Origin: Algoriphagus formosus
GTDB taxonomy: Bacteria > Bacteroidota > Bacteroidia > Cytophagales > Cyclobacteriaceae
Direction of reading: 5' to 3'
Assembly (NCBI RefSeq): GCF_002807035.1
Contig: NZ_NIUC01000001.1
Span: 124,001-188,000 of the forward strand
DNA: 64,000 nt
Part shown: piece after piece, positions 18,757 through 28,060 of the stretch
How the letters are laid out: each line of letters opens with the position of its first letter
Numbering within the stretch: the stretch's first letter is position 1
Made by a program: the position numbers and the translations under genes
The notes under the pieces: model-generated
Databases searched by the model: none
Seen by the model: the letters and a program-made list of their open reading frames with translations, nothing else
What the model was told of the DNA's origin: nothing

Positions 18757-19081
18757 CGCGAATGGTCGCTAAAAACTCTTTAATCTCCTGAAGCTTCTGT
18801 ACTGCCCCAACTTTGTCAAAGCCTTGTTCCTGTCCATGAGCAATGACCTCCCGTGCCCCATCCAATGTATATCCTTTTTCCTTTACCAAATGATAGACAA
18901 AACGGATTTTTTGGATATCGTCCTTCGTAAATCTGCGGTTGCCACGTTTGTCTTTTTTGGGTTTGATGATATCAAATTCCCCTTCCCAAAAGCGAATAAG
19001 CGAAGGAGCTACTTTAAACATGTCGGCAACTTCACCGATTGAATGGTATTTTTTCTCTATGATTTTCTCTTTGTACGGCAC
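18728..19081 (-). CDS. MerR-family transcriptional regulator
   Basis: A small regulator with one MerR winged helix: YHSIGEVADMFKVAPSLIRFWEGEF, then RFTKDDIQKIRFVYHLVKEKGYTLDGAREVI. I place the start at a GTG at 19081 (117 aa) because VPYKEKIIEKKYHSIGEVA resembles relatives that begin MPYKEKII; an ATG at 19126 would add a hydrophobic 15-residue leader. It lacks a large effector domain. The target is unknown; dprA follows with overlap. Confidence 0.8.
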   Translation of the reverse strand: MPYKEKIIEKKYHSIGEVADMFKVAPSLIRFWEGEFDIIKPKKDKRGNRRFTKDDIQKIRFVYHLVKEKGYTLDGAREVIAHGQEQGFDKVGAVQKLQEIKEFLATIRDEFHAKSGS

Positions 19082-19175
19082 AGCTTTGGGAATTATTTCA
19101 AACAATAAACTAAAATACAAAATCAATTGATGACTTCAAGAATGACTTGAAGTGATCTCCGCAAAAATCAACAGG

Positions 19176-19880
19176 TTAACGATTTAATATCTGCAACATC
19201 TGCACAGCAGCGAGTCCAGCAGTCTCGGTTCGAAGCCTACTTTTACCCAAAGAGACAGGTTCAAAACCATTTGAAATCGCCAGCTTGATTTCTTCAGGAT
19301 CAAAATCTCCTTCCGGTCCAATTAAAATAAGGTAGTCTCGAGTGGGTTTGGCTACATCCAAAAGATGATTTTGGTGGTTTTCATCCACATAGGCAATAAA
19401 CTTTTGAAAACCCGAAAATGCGGGATCCTTTATCAAATCAGAAAAGCTGATGTCTGAATGGACTTTGGGTTTAAAGTATTGCTTGCTCTGCTTACAAGCA
19501 GAAATGATTTTCTTTTCGAGTCTGTCGGTTTTAAAATAGGTTCTTTCCGAATTTTGACTCTTCATCAGGTAGATTTCATGAAAACCGATCTCTGTGATTT
19601 TTTCTACCATCCATTCCATACGGTCAGGACTTTTGGTAGGGGCGATGGCTAAATGAATTCGAAAATTATCTTCCGGAGTTTTTTCAATATCGATTACCAG
19701 AAGGCTAGTCTTCTTGGGATTAGCATCTTGAATCCTGCAATGATACAAATTGCCATTTCCATCTGTCAGATCTACCGAATCACCTGTTTTTTTCCTTAAA
19801 ACGCGAATCAGATGTTTGGATTCTTCAGGTTCGAGGTGGATTTCAGGAGGCTGAATATTTTCTTGAAAAAAAAGCGGCAT
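19176..19880 (-). CDS. rsmE: 16S rRNA m3U1498 methyltransferase
   Basis: RsmE methylates N3 of U1498 in 16S rRNA. It has the N-terminal PUA-like region (HLIRVLRKKTGDSVDLTDGNG) and the C-terminal SPOUT trefoil knot with LILIGPEGDFDPEEI and SLGKSRLRTETAGLAAVQML. I start at the ATG at 19880 (234 aa), which sits 16 bases after the T-run of the upstream helicase terminator on this strand. Confidence 0.92.
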   Translation of the reverse strand: MPLFFQENIQPPEIHLEPEESKHLIRVLRKKTGDSVDLTDGNGNLYHCRIQDANPKKTSLLVIDIEKTPEDNFRIHLAIAPTKSPDRMEWMVEKITEIGFHEIYLMKSQNSERTYFKTDRLEKKIISACKQSKQYFKPKVHSDISFSDLIKDPAFSGFQKFIAYVDENHQNHLLDVAKPTRDYLILIGPEGDFDPEEIKLAISNGFEPVSLGKSRLRTETAGLAAVQMLQILNR

Positions 19881-19895
19881 GGTTGATTTTTGATA

Positions 19896-19930
19896 CAAAA
19901 AAAGCACATTTCCCGAAAGAAATGTGCTTT
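19896..19930 (-). terminator. Intrinsic terminator of the DeaD-like helicase gene
   Basis: A perfect 12-bp stem, AAAGCACATTTC (19901-19912) with GAAATGTGCTTT (19919-19930), is followed on the minus strand by seven T (19903 down to 19897). It ends the 573-aa helicase gene and lies directly upstream of the rsmE start. Confidence 0.85.
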
Positions 19931-19954
19931 AACCAAATTAACCTTAACCTATAA

Positions 19955-21676
19955 TCAACCTTTTGAAATTTCCATATTTACGGATTTCCCTTTGATGGTG
20001 TTTTGCTTCATGATGCGAATTACGTGATCTGCATCTTTCTGCGGTACATCCACAAAGGAGAAGTTGTCGAAGATGTCAATTCCACCGATGCTTCGTCCAG
20101 GGATTCCTGCTTCGCCGGCGATTGCACCTACGATGTCATTGGGACGGATACGGTCACGCTTTCCAAGGTTGAGGAAAAGTCTGGCCATATTGGCTTCAGT
20201 AGCTCTTCCGCCACCTCTACGCTCTCGACCGCCTTCTCTTCGCTCGCCACGACGTGCACCATCGCGATCTCTTCCGCCACGCTCAAATCGTCCGCCTCTA
20301 TCTCCGCGATCATTTCTTTCTCTTCTTCTGTCCTGGAAGGAAGGAAGGGAGAAATCCTGATCTCTAAGTTCCTTAACAGCCTCACCCATGGTCATCTTGA
20401 TTAGACCTAGCGCAATTTGCTCAGGAGTAAGTCCTTCAGTAAGTAATTGACCCAAAGTCTCTTCGAAGATCTGATTGTCTTCTTCTTTGGCCAAGGTACG
20501 ATGTACATCTTTTACCAACTGAGCTTTCTTCATGTCAATCAGTTCGTTGACAGAAGGAGGGTCCATTTTATTAATGGAAGCCTTCGTGAATCGTTCAAGA
20601 TCCTTGATCTTCATCGTATCTCTACGACCGGTTACGAAGTTGACAGCTACACCGGATTTACCTGCACGGCCTGTTCTTCCGATTCTGTGTACGTAGTATT
20701 CTTCGTCCAAAGGAAGATCGAAATTGAATACTGCCTCCACATTGTCCACGTCGATTCCTCGAGCAGCCACATCTGTAGCCACCAAGACATTACAGATTCC
20801 TTTACGGAATTTACCCATCACCTTGTCTCGCTGAGCCTGTGAAAGGTCACCGTGTAATGCTTCTGCTACGATTCCTCTTGATCCGAGAGATTCAGTTACC
20901 TCATCTGTCATTCGTTTCGTGTTACAGAATACTACAGAAAGGTTGTAATTATTTACGGTCATCAATCGAACCATCAATTCCATTTTAAGTGAAGGTTTCA
21001 CTTCATAGAAGATTTGCTCGATACGATCTACTGTCAGTTCTTTTTTCGCAACTTTGATGATGTGTGGGTCTTTCTGATACTTTCTGGTCAAATCCATGAT
21101 GGGCTTGGCCATGGTAGCAGAGAAGAAGACAGTTTGTCTTTCTTCAGGCATTTCTTGAAGAATAGCTTCGATATCATCTCTAAAGCCCATATCCAACATT
21201 TCATCCGCCTCATCCAATACGATGATTCCAGCATCTTCAAGTTTCAAGGTACCTCTGTTGATGTGATCTTGAACTCGACCTGGAGTACCTACTACGATTT
21301 GTACGCCTTTCTTCAGTGTTCGAATCTGCTTGTCGATTGATTCGCCACCGTAGATAGCTACAGAAGTGATTTTGCGATGATACTTTGCCAGTTTTTGGAA
21401 TTCACCTTCTACCTGTACTGCTAGCTCGCGAGTAGGACAAAGGATGATAGCCTGAGGCTTGTTGAAGTCAGGGTCGACCAAATCAATGATCGGAATAGCG
21501 AATGCTGCTGTTTTACCTGTACCTGTTTGAGCTTGACCGATTACGTCATGTCCTTCGAGTACGTAAGGGATAGCTTGCTCTTGAATTGGGGAAGGTTGGG
21601 TATAGCCCATCTCTTCCACTGCCTGTAGAATTTCTTTCGAAATCCCCAGGTCTGAGAATTTTGTGTTGTTTTCCAT
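19955..21676 (-). CDS. DEAD-box RNA helicase, DeaD/CsdA-like
   Basis: A 573-aa RNA helicase of the DeaD/CsdA type. Both RecA-like domains are present (AQTGTGKTAAF, DEADEMLDMGF, SATMAKP, ATDVAARGID, VHRIGRTGRAG). An Arg/Gly/Asp-rich linker follows (about 430-490), and the protein ends in a DbpA-type RNA-binding domain (from about 495). Such enzymes assist ribosome assembly at low temperature. The leader carries a 10-bp stem that hides the sequence just before the ATG, and a -7 element lies near 21778. It ends in a strong terminator. Confidence 0.92.
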   Translation of the reverse strand: MENNTKFSDLGISKEILQAVEEMGYTQPSPIQEQAIPYVLEGHDVIGQAQTGTGKTAAFAIPIIDLVDPDFNKPQAIILCPTRELAVQVEGEFQKLAKYHRKITSVAIYGGESIDKQIRTLKKGVQIVVGTPGRVQDHINRGTLKLEDAGIIVLDEADEMLDMGFRDDIEAILQEMPEERQTVFFSATMAKPIMDLTRKYQKDPHIIKVAKKELTVDRIEQIFYEVKPSLKMELMVRLMTVNNYNLSVVFCNTKRMTDEVTESLGSRGIVAEALHGDLSQAQRDKVMGKFRKGICNVLVATDVAARGIDVDNVEAVFNFDLPLDEEYYVHRIGRTGRAGKSGVAVNFVTGRRDTMKIKDLERFTKASINKMDPPSVNELIDMKKAQLVKDVHRTLAKEEDNQIFEETLGQLLTEGLTPEQIALGLIKMTMGEAVKELRDQDFSLPSFQDRRRERNDRGDRGGRFERGGRDRDGARRGERREGGRERRGGGRATEANMARLFLNLGKRDRIRPNDIVGAIAGEAGIPGRSIGGIDIFDNFSFVDVPQKDADHVIRIMKQNTIKGKSVNMEISKG

Positions 21677-21680
21677 GATG

Positions 21681-21736
21681 TTTCCTTACTTTTTCTTGCC
21701 ATGTTCCTTGATCCCAGACAAGCGACAGTAAGGAAA
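21681..21736 (-). promoter_or_regulatory. Helicase leader stem occluding the translation start region
   Basis: In the mRNA, TTTCCTTACT (21736-21727) can pair perfectly with AGTAAGGAAA (21690-21681), a 10-bp stem closing a loop of about 36 nt. The 3' arm contains AAGGA and ends four bases before the ATG at 21676, so the ribosome landing site would be base-paired. A temperature- or helicase-dependent switch is an inference. Confidence 0.5.
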
Positions 21737-21777
21737 TCACGGCTCGAAAAAATTATTCTATGTCAAAATTGACGGTG

Positions 21778-21785
21778 CAAAAGTA
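21778..21785 (-). promoter_or_regulatory. -7 element for the DeaD-like helicase
   Basis: On the minus strand this reads TACTTTTG, a full TAnnTTTG match. It predicts a transcription start near 21772 and a leader of about 95 nt that contains the whole occluding stem. Confidence 0.5.
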
Positions 21786-21894
21786 TGTATAAATATTTTG
21801 TAAAACAAGAGTAGGTTTGAATGTTTTAGAATAATGTTTAAAAAATCGAGAGATTTATAAAAAATAATTTGGTAGACCTTTGTTGAGATTGCTT

Positions 21895-22686
21895 TTAAAG
21901 GAAGGTTCTATCGGAGGAGGCTTCTTTCATCATTTTTTCTGCCAGGTCTTTTCCGAGATAGCGATCGATCAGCCCATGTCCAAGATAGAGCAGGGGAGTA
22001 AGTAGAATTGCAACTGAAAATTTGTAGACATAGTTGATGATTCCAACTGCAATAACTTGGCTTAATTCCCAATTTCCGAAGATGTAAAATGCTATTCCCA
22101 AGACCACAAATGAATCAAAAAACTGACTGACCAAGGTGGAGCCTGTGGCACGCAACCAGATCATTTTTGATCCGGTGACAGCTCGTAGTTTTTGGAATAC
22201 AAAGACATCGACCAACTGTCCCAAGAGAAAGGCGGTGAGTGAACCGATGATGATTCCCAATCCCTGTCTGAATATGGTGTTGAATGCATAGGAAATATCA
22301 AAGGAATCTCCCGAAGGAGTTTGTGCATTGACATCCAACCAAAAATCAGCTGGTACTAAAATGGTCACGACGCTGATAACCACAAATACATAGGCAATCA
22401 ATCCTGCAGTAAGAAAACTGATCTTTCGAACGCCTTTCTTTCCAAAATACTCGTTAATAATATCCGTGGTTACAAAGACAATCGGCCAAATAACAGCGCC
22501 TGCGGTCAAATTGAAGTCCAGGATATATTCCCCAAAAAACTTCCAATTGACAGGCTCAAAACCAAAAGTTCGCTCTGCTGAAAATATTTTCACTCCAATA
22601 ATTTCCGCCAAGATGGCATTGGTCAGAAATATTGAACCCAAAATGATGAAGAGGTTGGTCTTTTTGGAAGATTCGTTGCGTGTCAT
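21895..22686 (-). CDS. Queuosine precursor transporter (VUT/YhhQ family)
   Basis: This 263-aa inner-membrane protein has about six helices and fits the queuosine-precursor transporter family that imports preQ0/preQ1 for tRNA modification. Features are the polar membrane stretch VIWPIVFVTTDIINEYFGKKGVRK and the later FLLGQLVDVFVFQKLRAVTG and SQFFDSFVVL segments. Its start overlaps the RNase Z stop by four bases, so the pair is co-translated; a tRNA-maturation theme links them. Confidence 0.85.
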   Translation of the reverse strand: MTRNESSKKTNLFIILGSIFLTNAILAEIIGVKIFSAERTFGFEPVNWKFFGEYILDFNLTAGAVIWPIVFVTTDIINEYFGKKGVRKISFLTAGLIAYVFVVISVVTILVPADFWLDVNAQTPSGDSFDISYAFNTIFRQGLGIIIGSLTAFLLGQLVDVFVFQKLRAVTGSKMIWLRATGSTLVSQFFDSFVVLGIAFYIFGNWELSQVIAVGIINYVYKFSVAILLTPLLYLGHGLIDRYLGKDLAEKMMKEASSDRTFL

Positions 22687-23600
22687 AGTTGATAAGTTTC
22701 TCCCTCTACACTCAGTTCAACATTTTCGAAGATCGGTTTTGCTTCATCAAGCATAGGATTCAGATCCTTATATCTAGACGAGAAATGCCCTAAAATCAGT
22801 TTTTTTACGGAAGATGCTGCCGCTATGGATGCTGCCTGACCTGCTGTGCTATGCATGGTAAGCTCTGCTCTCTCTTTCTCCGCATCTAAGAAGGTAGACT
22901 CATGATACAGTAAATCAACCTTGGCGATATATTCTTTTAATTCGGGCCAATAAATGGTATCTGAACAGTAGGCATAAGTCCGTGTAGGTTCTTGTGGGTA
23001 GCAGTATTCTCTCACCGGATAGAATGAACCATCCACGCCGATATAGTCCATCCCCTTCCGTAGGGATTGAATAGCTTCAACGGGTAGCTTTTCGGTTTCC
23101 AATTTCGATTTGATCAGGTTACGAAGACCTGCTTTTTCTTTGATCAAAAAACCTGTGGTAGGAAGACGGTGGCGAAGCGGGAAGCTATAAACCATCAATT
23201 GAGGGGTATTTACCAATAGATTTAATCCGTCATCAGTAGTAATATGAAAATCAATTGAATATGTCAATTGAGTATTACTCCATCTAAAGTGAGTACTGAT
23301 GATTTCATCTAGACCTTTTGGTCCAAAAATAGTCAAGGGATTGCTTCTCCTAGCCAAATGAAAACTGGATAATAATCCAATCAAGCCCAGGTAGTGATCC
23401 CCATGAAGGTGTGAAATAAAAATATAATTGATTTTGGAATACTTCAGCCGAAACCTGCGAAGTTGCATTTGCGTGCCTTCTCCACAGTCGATTAGCATCA
23501 ATTCACTTCCCAGCTTTATGAGTTGGGAGGTGTGATTGCGACCATGTACAGGAATCGATGAAGTATTCCCAAGTATCGTTACCTCAAATTCTGGTCTCAA
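22683..23600 (-). CDS. rnz: Ribonuclease Z (tRNA 3' endonuclease)
   Basis: RNase Z removes the 3' trailer of tRNA precursors. The 305-aa beta-lactamase-fold protein has the metal motif SHLHGDHYLG (HxHxDH), a DCGEGTQ strand, YCSDT, HESTF and a C-terminal ILGHFSSRY. Length fits the short ElaC form. It overlaps both neighbours by four bases: the STAS gene upstream and the queuosine-precursor transporter downstream, giving one tightly coupled transcript. Confidence 0.93.
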   Translation of the reverse strand: MRPEFEVTILGNTSSIPVHGRNHTSQLIKLGSELMLIDCGEGTQMQLRRFRLKYSKINYIFISHLHGDHYLGLIGLLSSFHLARRSNPLTIFGPKGLDEIISTHFRWSNTQLTYSIDFHITTDDGLNLLVNTPQLMVYSFPLRHRLPTTGFLIKEKAGLRNLIKSKLETEKLPVEAIQSLRKGMDYIGVDGSFYPVREYCYPQEPTRTYAYCSDTIYWPELKEYIAKVDLLYHESTFLDAEKERAELTMHSTAGQAASIAAASSVKKLILGHFSSRYKDLNPMLDEAKPIFENVELSVEGETYQL

Positions 23601-23986
23601 TCCTCTTCTTCCTCGTCCTCTTCTACTGCCCCGTTTTCAATTTCATGCATGAAGACCGCTTCTCCAGCCTCTTCCAAGTCATTGACTAGATTAAGCTTTT
23701 TGTCCAACATGGAGATTTTCAAAAGCTTCAGCACATGATCCTGAACACCGGAGATCAAAAACAAGCCTCCATTGTTTCCATATTCACGATCTCCAACCAA
23801 TAAGGCGCTAAGCCCTGAGGAATCTACATACTTTACATGGCTCATGTCAAGTACAAGCTTTTCGTAGCCTTCTGCATGCACGGTCAAAAGCTCAGATTTC
23901 AGCTTAGGAGCTAAAGTTGAGTCCAATTTTTCCTCCATTGGAGTGAAAATTACGTATTGTTCTTTTTTGTCAATGCTATATTTCAT
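23597..23986 (-). CDS. STAS-domain anti-sigma factor antagonist-like protein
   Basis: The 129-aa protein is a single STAS domain: LVLDMSHVKYVDSSGLSALLVG carries the DSSG motif whose Ser is phosphorylated by partner kinases in SpoIIAA-like proteins. The last residues form an acidic tail (EEDEEEED). No anti-sigma kinase or phosphatase lies nearby, so the partner is unknown. It is the first gene of the coupled set with RNase Z. Confidence 0.85.
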   Translation of the reverse strand: MKYSIDKKEQYVIFTPMEEKLDSTLAPKLKSELLTVHAEGYEKLVLDMSHVKYVDSSGLSALLVGDREYGNNGGLFLISGVQDHVLKLLKISMLDKKLNLVNDLEEAGEAVFMHEIENGAVEEDEEEED

Positions 23987-24085
23987 ATAAATTGTGTTTT
24001 GCCCATCCTTCGAAATGAAAGGATGAATCCTGCCCGGAAATTAAATCAATAACTTATTTACTTCCTTGCTTGATAATTGTTGATT

Positions 24086-25030
24086 TTAGTTTTCGTTTAG
24101 ATACTTTTTTATTGCTTCTTCGATGCGGGTTTCAATGGCATCGGTTTCAGCTTTTACAAATTTTTCTCCGGTGATTTTTTCGAATAGCTCAATATAGCGA
24201 TCCGAAATGCTTTGTACAATTTCATCAGTCATTTCAGGCACCACCTGACCATCTTTTCCCTGAAAGCCATTCTCAATCAGCCATTGTCTCACAAATTCCT
24301 TTGATAATTGGCGCTGAGCTTTACCTTCTTTTTGGTTCTGCTCGTATCCATCCGCATAGAAATATCGACTGGAATCCGGTGTGTGAATTTCGTCAATTAG
24401 GTAGATTTCTCCCTCGTACTTTCCAAATTCATATTTGGTGTCCACCAGGATTAACCCCTTTTCTTTCGCCATCTCCTGTCCCCGTTGGAATAAGGCTCTT
24501 GTATACTTTTCCAAGACTTCATAATCCTCCTTGCTGACGATTCCTTTCGCTAAGATGTCCTCTTTGGAAATATCCTCATCATGTCCTTCGGAAGCTTTGG
24601 TAGTCGGTGTAATAATGGGGGTGGGGAAAGCATCGTTTTCCTTCATTCCTTCTGGCATCGGGACGCCACAGATCATTCGCTTTCCAGCTTTGTATTCGCG
24701 AGCGGCATGTCCAGACAGGTAGCCACGGATTACCATTTCTACCTTGAATGGCTCGCATCGCTTTCCTACTGTGACATTGGGATCTGGAGTGGCGGTGACC
24801 CAATTAGGTACTAAGTCAGAGGTAGCTTCAAGGAATTTGGCTGCGATTTGATTTAATACCTGGCCTTTGAAAGGAATAGGACGTGGAAGCACCACATCGA
24901 AGGCAGATATTCGATCAGAGGCCACCACCACAAGTTCTTTATCGAAAATATAGACATCTCTTACCTTTCCTTTGTAAAAGTCAATTTGTGCAGGAAATTG
25001 GAAGTTGGTCTCTTTGATTGCGTGGCTCAT
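24086..25030 (-). CDS. purC: SAICAR synthase (purine biosynthesis)
   Basis: PurC joins CAIR and aspartate using ATP to make SAICAR in de novo purine synthesis. The 314-aa protein shows GKVRDVYIF, the ATP-site block [31 protein letters not shown], and [13 protein letters not shown] with [12 protein letters not shown]. It is longer than the E. coli enzyme, as in other Bacteroidota. It stands alone here, 54 bases after the YwqK-like gene. Confidence 0.95.
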   Translation of the reverse strand: MSHAIKETNFQFPAQIDFYKGKVRDVYIFDKELVVVASDRISAFDVVLPRPIPFKGQVLNQIAAKFLEATSDLVPNWVTATPDPNVTVGKRCEPFKVEMVIRGYLSGHAAREYKAGKRMICGVPMPEGMKENDAFPTPIITPTTKASEGHDEDISKEDILAKGIVSKEDYEVLEKYTRALFQRGQEMAKEKGLILVDTKYEFGKYEGEIYLIDEIHTPDSSRYFYADGYEQNQKEGKAQRQLSKEFVRQWLIENGFQGKDGQVVPEMTDEIVQSISDRYIELFEKITGEKFVKAETDAIETRIEEAIKKYLNEN

Positions 25031-25084
25031 GATTAAGATGTTTTGGCAAAAATAGGAAAGCTTTTATTCAATTAAAGGGAATGA

Positions 25085-26176
25085 TTAGTAATCAATCTTT
25101 TTTCTAATCGATTCTTTTTTCTCGGTTCGGATCAGCTCGCCTGATTCATCATAATACTCCCAAGTGCCAGTAGGAATTCCCCGCTGGTAAAAGCGAACTT
25201 CCTCAAGTGAGCCATCTTCCCGAAATACTTGGACTTCACCGGATTCAAGTCCTTGAAGGAAAGTGATTTCCATTTTCAATTGTCCATTTGGGTGATAATG
25301 GAGCTCTCTACTCGCTAGATCAGATCTGGGAGAAAACTCTCGGATCAAAGCTTTCTTTCCATCCGGATGAAAGGTTTCGAGAGGGCTAGTTGGAATTCCA
25401 TTTTTGAAAGTGATTTTTTGACGCAGTTTTCCATTTTCATAAAATTCCTTCGACTCGCCGGAAATTACCCCATTTTTATAATATGTCTGCTTTTGGATAC
25501 TTCCATCCGGAAAATATTCAAGGTATTCACCATCTAAGAATCCCTTCTTGTAATTGGCTACGACATTTTTACTACCGTCCTCATAGAAAGTAAACTCTTC
25601 ACCTTCTAGCTCCCCATCACGGTAGTTTGCTCTTCGCTTGATTTTACTATTTGGGTAATACTCTTCATATGGCCCCTGAAGCCTGCCTGCTTCAAAATGG
25701 ATAATTTGCTGCACAGCACCATCCGGGAAAAAGCGTTCACTTTTTCCATTGGGGACATTATTGGAAAATTCAGTCCTGTCCTGAAGCTGACCATTTTCAA
25801 AGTAAGTCGTAACGGGCCCTTCGATTTGATCATTTTCGTAGTGGAGCTCTTGTCTGATTGTACCATCCAAAAAGAATGTCTGACTCACTCCATGCTTCAG
25901 ATTATTTTGAAAAGGGATCGTCCGCAGGGTGTCGCCTGTATCCGGGTTCAATTCCACAAAAAGCCCTTCACGCTGATCAGCTTTGAGGTTTCCGAGTAGA
26001 ATCAATTTGCCCTCTTCATTAAACCGTTTCAGGGTTCCTTCTGCCTTGCCATTGACGGTGGGGTAGATTTCTTTGAGCATGGTTTGCTGCTCGTCATAAA
26101 ATACCCGAACCATTTCCTGTCCATAGACGGGGCAGAGGCTGATCAGAAGTAGAATGAAGGGTGCAAAACGTTTCAT
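25085..26176 (-). CDS. Secreted YwqK/MORN-like repeat protein
   Basis: The 363-aa protein has a signal peptide (RFAPFILLLISLCPVYGQ) and then about a dozen tandem repeats of 22-24 residues with the pattern YxxGxxxGxxxxYxxxGxL, the MORN-related pattern of YwqK-type proteins. Databases often name these 'toxin-antitoxin system YwqK family antitoxin', but no toxin partner is visible here. The ATG at 26176 directly abuts the T-run of the thiolase terminator. A surface or periplasmic binding role is a guess. Confidence 0.75.
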   Translation of the reverse strand: MKRFAPFILLLISLCPVYGQEMVRVFYDEQQTMLKEIYPTVNGKAEGTLKRFNEEGKLILLGNLKADQREGLFVELNPDTGDTLRTIPFQNNLKHGVSQTFFLDGTIRQELHYENDQIEGPVTTYFENGQLQDRTEFSNNVPNGKSERFFPDGAVQQIIHFEAGRLQGPYEEYYPNSKIKRRANYRDGELEGEEFTFYEDGSKNVVANYKKGFLDGEYLEYFPDGSIQKQTYYKNGVISGESKEFYENGKLRQKITFKNGIPTSPLETFHPDGKKALIREFSPRSDLASRELHYHPNGQLKMEITFLQGLESGEVQVFREDGSLEEVRFYQRGIPTGTWEYYDESGELIRTEKKESIRKKIDY

Positions 26177-26207
26177 AAAAAAATCCGCGACAGAATATGC
26201 CGCGGAT
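26177..26207 (-). terminator. Intrinsic terminator of the thiolase gene
   Basis: ATCCGCG (26183-26189) pairs with CGCGGAT (26201-26207), and on the minus strand seven T follow (26183-26177). The next gene's ATG begins at the very next base. Confidence 0.8.
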
Positions 26208-26222
26208 AGTTTGTGGGTTTGG

Positions 26223-27404
26223 TTATAATTTTTCAATTACCATAGCAGAAGCACCGCCTCCTCCATTACATATTCCTGCTACACCAATGGAGCCGGATTG
26301 CTGATGAAGGACTGAATTCAGGGTAGAAATAATTCTAGCACCTGATGCTCCCAGTGGATGTCCGAGAGAAACAGCTCCGCCATAGACATTTAGCTTGGCT
26401 GGGTCCAATTTCAATTCTTTTTGATTGGCTAAAGCAACTGCCGAGAAGGCTTCATTGATCTCATAGAAATCTACCTCATCGGCACTGATACCTGCATGTT
26501 GAATAGCTTTTGGAATAGCTAGTGCCGGAGCAGTAGTAAACCAAAGCGGATCAGTAGCAGCATCTGCAAATCCTCGGATTTTTGCCAGCGGCTTAAGCCC
26601 CAATTCATCTGCTTTTTCCTTGCTAACCAAGACCAAAGCAGAAGCTCCATCATTCATGGTAGATGCGTTGGCTGCTGTGACGGTGCCTTCCTTATCAAAT
26701 ACCGGACGGAGACTTGGGATTTTTTCAAACATGACGTTTTTGTACTCCTCATCTTCATCGATCAGAATGGTCTCGCCTTTTCTACCTTTCATTTCTACAG
26801 GAACTACCTCATCCTTGAAGTATCCTTTTGCCCAAGCATCAGCCGCACGCTGGTAGGATTGAATGGCATAGGCATCTTGTTCCTCTCTGGAGATGTTCAT
26901 TTCTTTGGCAGTGTTGTCGGCGCAGTTACCCATCGGGAATTTATAATACACCTCAAAAAGTCCATCTTTTACAAGACCATCTACAAACTCCGCATTGCCG
27001 TATTTGTAGCCAAAACGAGCTTTAGGCACATAGAATGGAACATTGGACATGCTTTCCATACCTCCCGCCACAACTACATCGTTGATGCCGAGCATGATGC
27101 TTTGAGCTCCAAACATGACTGATTTCATACCTGATGCACATACCTTATTTACCGTGGTACAAGGAACTTGATATCCTATCCCCGCTCCAATCGCGGCCTG
27201 TCTTGCGGGAGCTTGACCTAAGTTGGCCGAAATGACATTTCCCATAAAAACTTCCTGAACAGCCTCTGCTTTTACGCCCGACTTTTCCAAGGCGCCTTTG
27301 ATGGCGGTCGTACCTAGCTCTACTGCTGTTAGTCCTGAAAGTTTTCCGCCGAAACTACCAAGTGGTGTCCGGACGGCTGACACGATGTATACTTCTTTGA
27401 ACAT
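26223..27404 (-). CDS. Acetyl-CoA C-acyltransferase (thiolase)
   Basis: This 393-aa thiolase makes or cleaves acetoacetyl-CoA or 3-ketoacyl-CoA. The acyl-accepting Cys89 lies in VNKVCASGMKS, the catalytic His in GHPLGASGARI and the second Cys in CNGGGGASAM. Length and motifs fit the biosynthetic/degradative AtoB-FadA group; the sequence alone does not decide between them. It ends in a strong terminator. HMG-CoA lyase elsewhere in the window fits the same acetoacetyl pool, but the genes are not linked. Confidence 0.92.
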   Translation of the reverse strand: MFKEVYIVSAVRTPLGSFGGKLSGLTAVELGTTAIKGALEKSGVKAEAVQEVFMGNVISANLGQAPARQAAIGAGIGYQVPCTTVNKVCASGMKSVMFGAQSIMLGINDVVVAGGMESMSNVPFYVPKARFGYKYGNAEFVDGLVKDGLFEVYYKFPMGNCADNTAKEMNISREEQDAYAIQSYQRAADAWAKGYFKDEVVPVEMKGRKGETILIDEDEEYKNVMFEKIPSLRPVFDKEGTVTAANASTMNDGASALVLVSKEKADELGLKPLAKIRGFADAATDPLWFTTAPALAIPKAIQHAGISADEVDFYEINEAFSAVALANQKELKLDPAKLNVYGGAVSLGHPLGASGARIISTLNSVLHQQSGSIGVAGICNGGGGASAMVIEKL

Positions 27405-27445
27405 GTTTATTTGGGTTTTTCTGATAAAATATTTCGCTTTTGGGT

Positions 27446-28060
27446 TTACCAGTCAGGAATTCCCCGCTTGGGTCGCTGAGTGGCCTTTTTTCGATTCTGT
27501 TGAATGTAGCGGAGCTCTGCGGCATTCATACTCTCAAGAATCTGTGCAGCTTGCTCAGGGGTCAAATTCATCGCTTTTAGCTTTTCTTTGAATTCTTCTA
27601 AAGCCTTTTGACGCTCAGCAAGGTTAGCATCCATTTGATCGTTTGCATTTTCACTGGCCGGATCTTGGCTTTGTTCCTGTGGATCTCCGGATTCAGATTC
27701 TTTTGCTTGATCCTGCTCTGTTTTTTCTCCCTGCTCTTGATTTTGCTGTTGTTCGCCTTGCTCTCCCTGACTCTGTTGGTTCTCTTGGTTTTGCTGTTCT
27801 TGGTTTTCCTGATTCTGCTGCTCTTGATTTTGATTTTGCTCGTCTTCTTGCTCCTGTTCAAGCTTCTCTTTCAATGCTTGCAGTTTGCTATCTCCCGGAA
27901 ATTTACTCAAGCCATCATTCACGGTTTGGAGTGCTTGTTCCTTTTCAGTTTTTACGTAGAAGCGAGCAGCTTTATTAAAAAAGTCACCTGCTGTCTGTGC
28001 ATAGGATGCCAGTGAAAAGGTGAAAATGATTGCTGAAAGTAGTATTATCTTATTTTTCAT
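27446..28060 (-). CDS. BatC-like protein with Gln/Glu/Asn-rich linker
   Basis: The 204-aa exported protein has a signal peptide (LLSAIIFTFSLASYAQ), one TPR-like unit (about 24-65), then a long Gln/Glu/Asn-rich low-complexity stretch (about 70-150), and a C-terminal helix ending RGIPDW. Ends of this kind occur in BatC proteins of Bacteroidota. The ATG at 28060 overlaps the upstream TPR gene by 11 bases; a longer frame to 28138 has no signal peptide at its start. It is probably the third gene of a Bat-type operon. Confidence 0.7.
   Translation of the reverse strand: MKNKIILLSAIIFTFSLASYAQTAGDFFNKAARFYVKTEKEQALQTVNDGLSKFPGDSKLQALKEKLEQEQEDEQNQNQEQQNQENQEQQNQENQQSQGEQGEQQQNQEQGEKTEQDQAKESESGDPQEQSQDPASENANDQMDANLAERQKALEEFKEKLKAMNLTPEQAAQILESMNAAELRYIQQNRKKATQRPKRGIPDW

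Noticed and set aside
24004-24025. CATCCTT/AAGGATG hairpin upstream of the STAS gene
   Set aside because: Seven pairs, no T-run on either strand and no link to a known riboswitch; too weak to call a terminator or regulator.
25085-26176. Antitoxin of a toxin-antitoxin pair (YwqK name)
   Set aside because: The protein has a signal peptide and MORN-like repeats, and no toxin gene is adjacent.
27700-27860. Short tandem repeats with Gln/Glu/Asn codons, and long frames on the opposite strand
   Set aside because: They are the low-complexity linker of the BatC-like protein; the opposite-strand frames are hydrophobic shadows of the CAA/CAG/GAA codons.
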